Assembly (NCBI RefSeq): GCF_946479975.1
Contig: NZ_CAMLIX010000175.1
Coordinates: forward strand, 1 to 10,872
Source of the DNA: an uncultured Flavobacterium sp.
Lineage (GTDB): Bacteria > Bacteroidota > Bacteroidia > Flavobacteriales > Flavobacteriaceae
Length of the DNA stretch: 10,872 nucleotides
Reading direction: 5' to 3'
Shown here: positions 1 through 6,215 of the stretch, piece after piece
How the letters are laid out: every line of letters starts with the position of its first letter
Position numbering within the stretch: position 1 is the first letter of the stretch
The notes under the pieces: model-generated
The model's input: the letters and a program-made list of their open reading frames with translations, nothing else
Databases searched by the model: none
Told to the model about the DNA's origin: nothing
Made by a program: the position numbers and the translations under genes

Positions 1-91
1 CCATCCACAGCTGCCTCGGCACCCGCTTCGCCGAGCATATCAAGGACAACCGCAAATGACCGGCTTCACCACCAGCCGCGGCACCCGTGCC
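1..91. other. GC-rich foreign segment, probable chimeric join
   Basis: This stretch is clearly richer in G+C than everything to its right, and it replaces what should be pyrG codons 48 onward. Read on the plus strand from base 3, it looks like the end of an unrelated gene: 18 codons ending in ...HIKDNRK and a TGA at 57-59. An ATG at 56-58 overlaps that stop and opens a second frame ([12 protein letters not shown]...). An ATGA overlap of this kind is typical of tightly packed operons in high-GC bacteria. I do not recognise either fragment. The simplest reading is an assembly or library chimera at a contig edge; a real rearrangement is possible but would have destroyed an essential gene. Confidence 0.75.
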
Positions 92-232
92 GTTAATATA
101 CGGATCAAATTTCTGAATAGTAGTACGGTATCCTCTTCCTTGTAACAATTTTGCCAAAGATGCCGCGATAATCCCTTTTCCTAATGAAGAGGTCACACCT
201 CCTGTAACAAAAATATATTTTGTTTGATTCAT
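92..232 (-). CDS. pyrG: CTP synthase, N-terminal 47 codons only
   Basis: CTP synthase makes CTP from UTP, ATP and glutamine in the cytoplasm, the last step of de novo pyrimidine nucleotide synthesis. The visible part is the start of the synthetase domain. It has the family's opening strand and P-loop-like motif ([16 protein letters not shown], residues 5-20) and then KFDPYIN at 41-47. The family continues from there with VDPGT...HGE, but here the next codon (89-91) is Gly and the following residues are unrelated, so only codons 1-47 are authentic. The ATG at 230-232 is the standard start. There is no clear Shine-Dalgarno, as is usual in this group. Identification of the fragment is firm; the rest of the gene is missing or displaced. 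Confidence 0.93.
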
Positions 233-271
233 TCTGTTGTTTGTTTGTAAGTAGTTGTGTAAAAAACTTGG

Positions 272-304
272 CAAAAGTACAAATTTAATTAGACAATTTA
301 TCAA
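272..304 (-). promoter_or_regulatory. Putative pyrG promoter
   Basis: On the minus strand there is TACTTTTG (272-279), which fits the flavobacterial -7 consensus TAnnTTTG. A TTG at 302-304 lies 22 bases upstream of it, with another TTG at 294-296 only 14 bases away. The box ends 39 bases before the pyrG ATG. The consensus is established for Flavobacterium; its use here is inferred. Confidence 0.5.
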
Positions 305-453
305 TTCGAGAATGAGATAATTTGCAAATTTTTAGACTTCTTTCAATTTAAATGACCTTTTAAAGTTCTAGCATTATAAATCGAAACGTTTTCAGAATTT
401 TGACTAAAAATTCGCAGCTAAATTCAAATAAGCTTAATAAATAAAAAATCTAA

Positions 454-684
454 TTAAGGTTTTGGATATTGCTTTTTAATATTGCGAATTAATTCCTCCA
501 AACCGTTCAACTTTAATTCATAAATAAGTTGCAATTGCTGCCCCAATTCTCCTTTTGGAAATCCTTTAGTATGATACCAAACCACATAATATTCTGGAAG
601 ATCAATTAAATATCGTCCTTCGTACTTTCCGAAAGGCATTTTGGTGTGTGCTAATTTTATAAGTTGTTTTTTATCTTGATCCAT
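454..684 (-). CDS. DUF3820 family protein
   Basis: This small cytoplasmic protein of 76 residues has no signal peptide or membrane segment. It shows the hallmarks of the DUF3820 family: the MPFGKYEGRYLIDLP motif at residues 16-30, then the aromatic run EYYVVWY at 31-37, and KGFPKGELG further on. The C-terminal third looks helical and ends in a lysine-rich tail. The length is normal for stand-alone members. The family is annotated in databases after a quorum-sensing-regulated virulence factor, but its biochemical role is not known to me and I assign none. The ATG at 682-684 is the only sensible start. It sits 221 bases upstream of pyrG in the same direction and has its own -7 box, so it is probably a separate transcript. 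I see no convincing terminator after it. Confidence 0.85.
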   Translation of the reverse strand: MDQDKKQLIKLAHTKMPFGKYEGRYLIDLPEYYVVWYHTKGFPKGELGQQLQLIYELKLNGLEELIRNIKKQYPKP

Positions 685-747
685 TGTTTAAAGAGGAAAC
701 AAGCAAGAGGAAAGACTGATTCACCTTTCCGCTTATTTCACTGTATG

Positions 748-755
748 CAAAACTA
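748..755 (-). promoter_or_regulatory. Putative -7 box for the DUF3820 gene
   Basis: TAGTTTTG on the minus strand matches TAnnTTTG and would give a leader of roughly 60 bases. I could not find a matching TTG at the usual distance upstream, so the call is tentative. Confidence 0.35.
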
Positions 756-807
756 CTATTATTTTTTTCTTTTGCCACAGATTAAAAGGATTCTCCCAGA
801 TTAAAAA

Positions 808-841
808 CTTAGAACCTCAGCGCCTCAGCACCTTAGAACCT
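808..841. repeat. Octanucleotide-period tract, CTTAG type
   Basis: Four consecutive 8-base units start at 808, 816, 824 and 832: CTTAGAAC, CTCAGCGC, CTCAGCAC, CTTAGAAC, followed by CT. The period is exactly 8, with C-T-x-A-G fixed and the last three bases variable. The tract lies just beyond the nagB-fusion terminator in the minus direction. Immediately before it on the plus strand, the 10-mer CAGATTAAAA occurs twice (778-787 and 797-806). Confidence 0.8.
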
Positions 842-845
842 AAAT

Positions 846-895
846 AAAAAAGAAGCAAGAAAAAAGAACATAATTTCATTCTCTCTTCCTGCTTC
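846..895 (-). terminator. Rho-independent terminator of the nagB-fusion transcript
   Basis: In minus-strand RNA the arm at 879-895 (GAAGCAGGAAGAGAGAA) can pair along all 17 positions with the arm at 852-868. Three of the pairs are G-U wobbles and the loop is 10 bases (869-878). A run of six U (846-851) follows. The three wobbles become A-C mismatches in plus-strand RNA, so the structure works only for the leftward transcript. Confidence 0.8.
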
Positions 896-934
896 AAAAA
901 TATTATTTATTCTAATCTAAAAGACTAAGGAAAA

Positions 935-974
935 CTTAGAATCTTAGCAACTTAGAACCTTAGCCTCTTAATAA
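935..974. repeat. Octanucleotide-period tract, CTTAG type, at the nagB-fusion stop
   Basis: Units start at 935, 943, 951, 959 and 967, exactly 8 bases apart: CTTAGAAT, CTTAGCAA, CTTAGAAC, CTTAGCCT and a decayed CTTAATAA. The last unit overlaps the stop codon of the fusion gene at 968-970. With the tract at 808-841 it brackets the terminator. Confidence 0.8.
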
Positions 975-2896
975 TGCCATCTCACGAAAGCTTCCATTGC
1001 AGCATAAGTTGCCAAACCTAATTGGTGGTACAACTCAGCTGTTTCGCGGTTTCTATCTTCTGCTCTCTGCCAGAACTCTCTTGCGTCTGTTCCTTGAAAA
1101 ACAACTCCATCTTTTTGAGATTGGTGTTTGAAGATTCCGTGACGTTTTTCTAAAACCTGATCTGGACTCATTGGAACCGCCATTTCAACTTCGTCAATTC
1201 CCCATTCCTGCCAAGCTCCACGGTACAACCATAACCAGCAGTCGTTCATAAACTCTTTTGGTTTTAAAACTTTTACCGCTTCAAAAATCGCATCTAGACA
1301 AACTTTATGCGTTCCGTGTGGATCTGCTAAATCTCCAGCTGCGTAAATTTGGTGTGGCTTAATTTTTTCAATTAAATCAACAGTCAGCTGAATATCTTCT
1401 GCTCCAATTGGTTTTTTCTCAATTGTTCCTGTTTCATAGAAAGGAAGTTCCATAAAGTGAATCTGCGAATCTGGCAAACCTACAAAATGACTCGTAGCTC
1501 TCGCCTCTCCCTTTCTAATCAAACCTTTAATATAACGAACCTCAGGAATATCAATTTCACTGTTCTTTTTATTCTCTAAGAAAGCATGTGCTTTTTGGTA
1601 AATATTATCTGCTTCAGCACTTTTGATTCCAAATTTTTCGTTGTAATCAATTACGAATCTTGCAAAACGCAACGCTTCATCATCTGCAACAGCAATGTTT
1701 CCAGAAGTCTGGTACGCTACGTGTACTTCATGCCCTTGTTCCTGAAGACGCATAAAAGTTCCTCCCATACTAATAATATCATCATCTGGATGCGGAGAAA
1801 AAATCAATACACGTTTTTTAGCCGGCTCTGCTCTTTCTGGACGGTTAGAATCGTCTGCATTTGGTTTTCCACCTGGCCAGCCCGTAATTGTATTTTGTAA
1901 TTTATTGAAAATCTTAATATTAATATCGTAAGCCGGACCAGAATCTGCTAATAAATCGCTCATACCGTTTTCGATATAATCTGCATCTGTAAGCATTAAA
2001 ATTGGTTTTTTAAGATCTAATGCCAATCCTAAAACCGCTTTACGAGTTAATTTGTCTGTCCAAACGATTTTCTCAACTAGCCAAGGCTTATTGATTCTTG
2101 TTAGTTTTGAAGAAGCTTCTTTATCTAAGATAAAAACCGCATTGTTATGTTCTTGCAAAAATGAAGCAGGAACTCTGTTAGTAACTTCATCCTCTACAGA
2201 TCTTTTTACAACATTTGCTTTTCCTTCTCCCCAAGCTAATAAAATCACTCGTTTAGCTTCCATGATTTTTTTAACTCCAAGCGTAATTGCTGTTCTTGGC
2301 GTATTATTTAAACCGTAAAAATCTTTACTTGCCGCAACTCTTGTAATATGATCTAAAGCCACCAAACGTGTTTTAGAGTTTTGAAGCGAACCAGATTCGT
2401 TAAAACCAATATGTCCGTTACCTCCAATTCCTAGAATCTGCAAATCGATTCCGCCCAACGCTTCAATTTTAGCTTCATATTCGTGACAATAGTCTGCAAT
2501 TTGCTCTTTTGTCAAAAGTCCGTCTGGAACGTGTGCGTTTTCAGGTAAAATATCAACATGATCAAACAAAAGTTCTTTCATAAAACGAACATAACTGTTG
2601 ATTGAATTTGGCTCCATTGGATAATATTCATCCAAATTAAAACTAATTACGTTCTTAAAACTCAAACCCTCTTCTTTATGAAGACGTACTAATTCAGCAT
2701 ATAATCCTTTTGGAGAAGAACCTGTTGCCAAACCTAAAATACATGGTTTACCTTCTTGCTGCTTTTCTTTAATTAAAGATGCAATTTCCTTCGCTACTTC
2801 TTTTGAAGCTTCTGTTGAGTTTTCAAAAACAACTGTATTGATGTTTTCAAACCTTTTTTCGAAACCTGTCGCTTTGTCAATTTTACTTTTTAACAT
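968..2896 (-). CDS. nagB: Glucosamine-6-phosphate deaminase fused to PIG-L/LmbE deacetylase-like domain
   Basis: The N-terminal part (about 20-275) is a NagB-type isomerase/deaminase, which converts glucosamine-6-phosphate to fructose-6-phosphate and ammonia. The sugar-phosphate loop is GLATGSSPKG at 55-64. D89 in FNLDEYYP, H162 and E167 in GNGHIGFNES match the catalytic Asp, His and Glu; N160 replaces the Asp of the E. coli enzyme, as in other NagB proteins. The C-terminal part (about 361-642) is PIG-L/LmbE-like, with the zinc motif SPHPDDD at 367-373 and DPHGTH at 525-530, suggesting deacetylation of an N-acetylated amino sugar. At 642 residues it is far longer than single-domain NagB (about 260), but this fusion is the usual Bacteroidota form. 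It is cytoplasmic, with no signal peptide. The ATG at 2894-2896 fits the family start. It stands alone between its promoter region and its terminator. The deaminase call is firm; the substrate of the second domain is inferred. Confidence 0.93.
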   Translation of the reverse strand: MLKSKIDKATGFEKRFENINTVVFENSTEASKEVAKEIASLIKEKQQEGKPCILGLATGSSPKGLYAELVRLHKEEGLSFKNVISFNLDEYYPMEPNSINSYVRFMKELLFDHVDILPENAHVPDGLLTKEQIADYCHEYEAKIEALGGIDLQILGIGGNGHIGFNESGSLQNSKTRLVALDHITRVAASKDFYGLNNTPRTAITLGVKKIMEAKRVILLAWGEGKANVVKRSVEDEVTNRVPASFLQEHNNAVFILDKEASSKLTRINKPWLVEKIVWTDKLTRKAVLGLALDLKKPILMLTDADYIENGMSDLLADSGPAYDINIKIFNKLQNTITGWPGGKPNADDSNRPERAEPAKKRVLIFSPHPDDDIISMGGTFMRLQEQGHEVHVAYQTSGNIAVADDEALRFARFVIDYNEKFGIKSAEADNIYQKAHAFLENKKNSEIDIPEVRYIKGLIRKGEARATSHFVGLPDSQIHFMELPFYETGTIEKKPIGAEDIQLTVDLIEKIKPHQIYAAGDLADPHGTHKVCLDAIFEAVKVLKPKEFMNDCWLWLYRGAWQEWGIDEVEMAVPMSPDQVLEKRHGIFKHQSQKDGVVFQGTDAREFWQRAEDRNRETAELYHQLGLATYAAMEAFVRWHY

Positions 2897-2973
2897 GATA
2901 TATTGTTTTTATTTTTTGGTTCAGCTGTAAAAATCATTTATAAAAAATGTGATTATAAATTATTTAAAACGTG

Positions 2974-2989
2974 TGCATTTTTTTTGCAA
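2974..2989. repeat. Copy 1 of a duplicated 16-mer, candidate operator
   Basis: TGCATTTTTTTTGCAA is repeated exactly at 3076-3091, 102 bases away. Its TGCA ends form an imperfect palindrome around a T-tract, with the TGCA starts 11 bases apart. It lies in the leader of the nagB fusion. A role as a protein-binding site is inferred. Confidence 0.5.
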
Positions 2990-3054
2990 CTATTAGAAAT
3001 ACCGCTTATCTCATATATTTATTATAAAAATAAATTGATAGCATAATTTCTAAA

Positions 3055-3091
3055 TGCGCAATTTATGCAAATATCTGCATTTTTTTTGCAA
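3055..3091. promoter_or_regulatory. Helically phased TGC half-sites at the nagB-fusion start of transcription
   Basis: TGC occurs at 3055 (TGCGCA), 3066, 3076 and 3087, spaced 11, 10 and 11 bases, close to one helical turn each. Within it ATGCA-AATATC-TGCAT (3065-3080) is a perfect interrupted palindrome, and 3076-3091 is the second copy of the 16-mer. The cluster lies just downstream of the -7 box, where a repressor would block transcription. The regulator is unknown; a GlcNAc- or glucosamine-responsive factor would be a reasonable guess from the target gene only. Confidence 0.5.
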
Positions 3092-3093
3092 AA

Positions 3094-3101
3094 CAAAAGT
3101 A
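3094..3101 (-). promoter_or_regulatory. Putative -7 box of the nagB fusion
   Basis: TACTTTTG on the minus strand fits TAnnTTTG and is the only such match in that orientation that I found between the gene and this point. No TTG stands at the expected distance upstream, which would suit an activated or weak promoter. The leader would be about 190 bases. Confidence 0.45.
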
Positions 3102-3300
3102 GTATAATAAATTTCGTTAATTGTTAATTAAGGTATGAAATTTTTGTTAATTATGTGCAAATCAGTTTTTATATCCATTAATCCATGAGAAATATGTTTT
3201 TAATCGATCCATTTTTTTATTGCAATTAAATAGTAAATGCTATCAAAAATTAAAATTTGCATTACGAAAATTTTTAATTCAACTACAAATTAGATTATTT

Positions 3301-3336
3301 AAAACAAAAAAGCCATCCGAAAAATCAGATGGCTTT
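3301..3336 (-). terminator. Rho-independent terminator after the OsmC gene
   Basis: The arms AAAGCCATCTGA (minus strand of 3325-3336) and 3309-3320 pair over 12 positions with one G-U wobble. They are followed by a T-rich run on the minus strand (3301-3310, TTTTTGTTTT). It begins 20 bases after the OsmC stop codon and ends the LysM/PBP1-OsmC transcript. Confidence 0.92.
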
Positions 3337-3356
3337 GTAAATCTCTCAATTAAAAC

Positions 3357-3758
3357 TTACTTCCAGTTAAAAGTAATTTTCTTTTCAATTTCGCTGCTCA
3401 AACTCAAGAATACCGGACAAGTCATTGCCGCGCGTTCTAAGATTGTTCTGCTTTTTTCTTCTGCAACTCCTTGCATGTCAAAAACAATTTCGATTGCACC
3501 GATTCTTCTTGGTTCTGCATTCATGATTTTTGTTACTTCGGCTGTAGAACCCACGAAGTCTGCTTCTATATCCCGAGCTTTAATTCCCATAATGGTCATC
3601 ATACAGCTTGCCAAAGCATTTGCTACAGTATCAGTTGGAGAAAAAGCCTCACCTTTTCCGTTATTATCTAATGGTGCGTCAGAAATAATTTCACTTCCAG
3701 ACTGCACGTGAATTGATTTTGTTCTTAAATCGCCTAAATAGGTTACTTTTGATGTCAT
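3357..3758 (-). CDS. OsmC/Ohr family protein
   Basis: OsmC-family proteins are small cytoplasmic thiol peroxidases that reduce organic hydroperoxides with a pair of cysteines. This 133-residue protein has the expected length and both cysteines: C52 in ALASCMMTIMG and C114 in MTCPVFLSL. It also has the FSPTDTVANALASC stretch that precedes the first one. It resembles the OsmC/YhfA branch more than Ohr, so the physiological substrate is uncertain. Its ATG (3756-3758) shares one base with the TAA of the upstream LysM/PBP1 gene (TAATG), which implies one transcript and probably coupled translation. A strong terminator follows. The coupling of a cytoplasmic peroxidase to an envelope LysM protein is unexplained. 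Confidence 0.9.
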   Translation of the reverse strand: MTSKVTYLGDLRTKSIHVQSGSEIISDAPLDNNGKGEAFSPTDTVANALASCMMTIMGIKARDIEADFVGSTAEVTKIMNAEPRRIGAIEIVFDMQGVAEEKSRTILERAAMTCPVFLSLSSEIEKKITFNWK

Positions 3759-5824
3759 TAATTTGCTACTTTTAAAGTTAAGTCACTATCGTAATATAAG
3801 ATGTACACTCCTTTATTTGCGTGTCCGCCATCTTCTTTTCTGTAATATTGAAATTTATTATCTACCTGCTGCGTGGTCATCATATCAGCTGTTTCCTGAA
3901 ATGTTTTTCCCTGCACCAAACGCATCATAGTATCAAATGTTACGTCAAATCCTCTTGTTGCATAAGTTGTTGGATTTGCTTTGTTTTTCAAACGGTATTG
4001 TTTTTCATAAATCAAAACAGACTGCTCATCGCTCTCACGAGTAATCGACGGATACATTAATTTCAGTTTCACCAAATTACTAAAACTAATCTCATCTGTA
4101 TCTAATGTGCTGTTTGGCTCTAAAATTACCAATTGTACCTGGCACGTTTTCTGCGAGTCAAGCATCGCTTTAATCGTAGCTTTAACCATTGCCGTATTTC
4201 CAGTTTCCATTACCACATAATTCATTCGATTAGGAATCAGCAGGCTTTTTAAATTTGCAACATCCAAACCTCCCGTTTCTGTCAAGGAAGCAAATGTAAC
4301 TCCTTTTTGATTTTGTTTGATGTAGTTAATGACTGATTCTTTTTTCTTATCTACAACGGCTACAATATTTCCGTTTTTAGAACGCATATAATCAAAAACA
4401 GCATTTCTAATCACGTCATTTGCAGGAATAGATTGATACAAATTCTCAATCGGATTTGCAGTATCTTTTGACAATGGCGAAATAACAGGCACATTATACA
4501 AACGAAGTGTATTTGCTGTAGATTCTGCATTATTTTGGTAAAATGGCCCAATAACAGCATCTGCATCCTGAAGTTTCGAAATCAAACCAGAAACATTCGA
4601 AGTCGTTTTGGTTTCTTGCGAATCGTAAATAGCAACATCAATTGGAAGTTTCAAAGTTTTGGCAGAATCAATTGCCATCATAGCTCCAGAATAAAAATCT
4701 AAAGTCATGTTTAAAAACTTATCATTTTTAATTCTGTTTGCCGTTCCAGAAGTATCACTCTGAACTTTAGCTAAATTAAAAGGAAGCAGTAAAACCACTT
4801 TTTTACGCTCATTTGCACCTCTTTTCTTAGTCAATTCTACAACTTCTGTATTTTCATTTTCAGTAGATTTTACTTTATCAATAATCTTAATTCCTCCGCC
4901 AGTATTTTCCACCGGTTTGCTTACATCCGATTTTTCAACCGGCACTTGCGCTGCAATAATTGGAGCAGGCGCAATATATCCCGCAGGAACTTTTAAAACC
5001 ATTCCTTCTTTTACACCTTCAGAAAGTGACGGATTTAATGCCACTAATTCATCTTGTGATAAATGAAAAACTCTTCCTAAACTATAAAAAGTTTCTTTTG
5101 GTTTTACTTGATAATCCATGTAAGAAACTGCTTTTTTAGCAGTTTCAGCAGGTTTCTTAGCTTCAACTGCCTTTGCTGTTTCTGCAGGAGCATGATCGGT
5201 TTTTGGCGCCGTTCCTTTAATTGTTAATCTATAACCTACTGGAAGATTTGCCACAATATCCGGATTACGTTTTTCCAATTCTGCAACAGTCATATCGTAT
5301 TGTTTTGCAATACCAAATTTCGTCTCTTTTGGCTGCACGTCGTGATAAACATATTTATCAGCAGTTTTTTCTTTTGCAGGTTTTGCCACAGTTTTCGCAG
5401 CAGCTCCTTTTGCAGGAATTACCAATTTCTGTCCGATTTGAACGCCTGTTTTTTCCAAAAATGGATTCGCTGCTTTTAAAGCTTCGTCTGAAATTCCATA
5501 TTTCTTTTCGATGCTGTAAAACGTTTCTTTTGGCTGTACTTCATGAATTACTTCCTTTCCAGAAGAAACAGCGGTTTTAGTTTCAGAAACTTCTTTTTTT
5601 GCTTCTCCAGTTTTCGTAGGAATCAATAATACTGAATTTGGCGTTATACCATTTCTCGCATCTGGATTTAGCTGGTAAATATCATAAGGCGTAACCTTAA
5701 ATTTCTGTGCAATCTGATTAATAGTTTCTCCACTGGACACTTTATACTTAACCACCTTTTCCTGAGAAAAAGCACTTGAAGAGATAAAGAGTACAAAAGA
5801 TAATAGTGTTAAATAATATTTCAT
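3758..5824 (-). CDS. Secreted four-LysM protein with C-terminal PBP1-like domain
   Basis: I start this gene at the ATG 5822-5824, because it places a signal peptide (about residues 1-21, ending SSSAFSQ) at the N-terminus. A TTG six codons upstream only adds a polar tail. The mature protein has four LysM domains at about 26-69, 93-137, 159-202 and 238-280, joined by Lys/Ala/Pro-rich linkers, and should bind peptidoglycan outside the inner membrane. After a low-complexity linker, residues about 341-688 resemble a type 1 periplasmic binding protein fold (KKVVLLLPFNLAKVQ at the start; AVIGPFY and VPVISPLSKD further on), as in LpoA and amino-acid receptors. No transporter genes are nearby, so a cell-wall or structural role is more likely than nutrient uptake. 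It overlaps the OsmC gene by one base. Confidence 0.88.
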   Translation of the reverse strand: MKYYLTLLSFVLFISSSAFSQEKVVKYKVSSGETINQIAQKFKVTPYDIYQLNPDARNGITPNSVLLIPTKTGEAKKEVSETKTAVSSGKEVIHEVQPKETFYSIEKKYGISDEALKAANPFLEKTGVQIGQKLVIPAKGAAAKTVAKPAKEKTADKYVYHDVQPKETKFGIAKQYDMTVAELEKRNPDIVANLPVGYRLTIKGTAPKTDHAPAETAKAVEAKKPAETAKKAVSYMDYQVKPKETFYSLGRVFHLSQDELVALNPSLSEGVKEGMVLKVPAGYIAPAPIIAAQVPVEKSDVSKPVENTGGGIKIIDKVKSTENENTEVVELTKKRGANERKKVVLLLPFNLAKVQSDTSGTANRIKNDKFLNMTLDFYSGAMMAIDSAKTLKLPIDVAIYDSQETKTTSNVSGLISKLQDADAVIGPFYQNNAESTANTLRLYNVPVISPLSKDTANPIENLYQSIPANDVIRNAVFDYMRSKNGNIVAVVDKKKESVINYIKQNQKGVTFASLTETGGLDVANLKSLLIPNRMNYVVMETGNTAMVKATIKAMLDSQKTCQVQLVILEPNSTLDTDEISFSNLVKLKLMYPSITRESDEQSVLIYEKQYRLKNKANPTTYATRGFDVTFDTMMRLVQGKTFQETADMMTTQQVDNKFQYYRKEDGGHANKGVYILYYDSDLTLKVAN

Positions 5825-5918
5825 AGTATGGCTTAAAGTCAATTTAATTTCTATTCAAAAGCAATTTACAAATTTTCCTGAAAGCAAAATTCGCGCCGTT
5901 TGTTTATTACATTCAAAA

Positions 5919-6215
5919 TTACCTCAAATCGATTTCGACTTTGGCAATAATAATTTCTTTATATAACTCATCTTCTTCTTTTTTCTTGCATTGATAAAGC
6001 ACTTCTTCCATGTTTTCGAATTTATCGCTGTAAACATAGTACGAAAGGCTGTTAATATTAAAAAAGAAACTAGCGTTAAAATCTCCAGAATCAATGAGTT
6101 TCATAATAAACTTATCGCGCTCAACTGCGTCTGTAAATATACCCAAAACTAAGTAATACCCATTCGAAACTTCTCTAAGATTATCATAAACTTCCACTTT
6201 TACTGTTTTGTCAGC
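5919..6215 (-). pseudogene. SPOR-like C-terminal part, same frame after an in-frame TGA
   Basis: This segment continues the reading frame of the upstream LysM gene directly after its TGA (6216-6218). It has 98 open codons to the stop at 5919-5921. From SNGYYLVLGIFTD onward it resembles a SPOR-type domain: a YYLVLG strand, a helix (DKFIMKLIDSG), a second strand pair with YYVY, and a closing helix. Domains of this type bind denuded peptidoglycan glycan strands and sit at the C-terminus of envelope proteins. It has no signal peptide of its own. The only early start is a GTG at 6195-6197 with no visible ribosome site. I therefore read it as the detached C-terminus of a LysM-coil-SPOR protein. Alternatives are a sequencing error, readthrough, or a real small cytoplasmic gene. 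Confidence 0.65.

Larger units (their letters stand above)
2897..3300. promoter_or_regulatory. Gene-free regulatory region upstream of the nagB fusion
   Basis: No gene is visible here; the region is very A/T-rich. It holds the putative promoter box (3094-3101), a roughly 195-base leader and the TGCA-type candidate operator sites, all listed separately. The part at 3102-3300 shows no further pattern I can support. I looked for a glmS-type ribozyme or riboswitch-like stem set and saw none. Confidence 0.6.

Noticed and set aside
808..974. CRISPR array
   Set aside because: The repeat unit is 8 bases with 3 variable bases; real arrays have repeats of 20 or more with spacers of similar length.
1586..1900. 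Plus-strand open frame of about 104 codons inside the nagB fusion
   Set aside because: It is antisense to a gene with intact catalytic motifs on both sides, its composition is not protein-like, and it has no start context.
2052..2318. Plus-strand open frame of about 88 codons
   Set aside because: Antisense shadow of the NagB domain.
2897..3100. glmS-type ribozyme or riboswitch in the nagB leader
   Set aside because: The leader is almost entirely A/T-rich and lacks the conserved paired core; only short TGCA palindromes are visible.
3220..3711. Plus-strand open frame of about 163 codons over the OsmC gene
   Set aside because: It runs through a clear terminator stem and is antisense to OsmC, which has both family cysteines; the frame is a shadow.
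5221..5580. Plus-strand open frame of about 119 codons over the LysM/PBP1 gene
   Set aside because: Antisense to LysM domains 2 and 3 and their linkers; the open frame follows from the repeats on the other strand.
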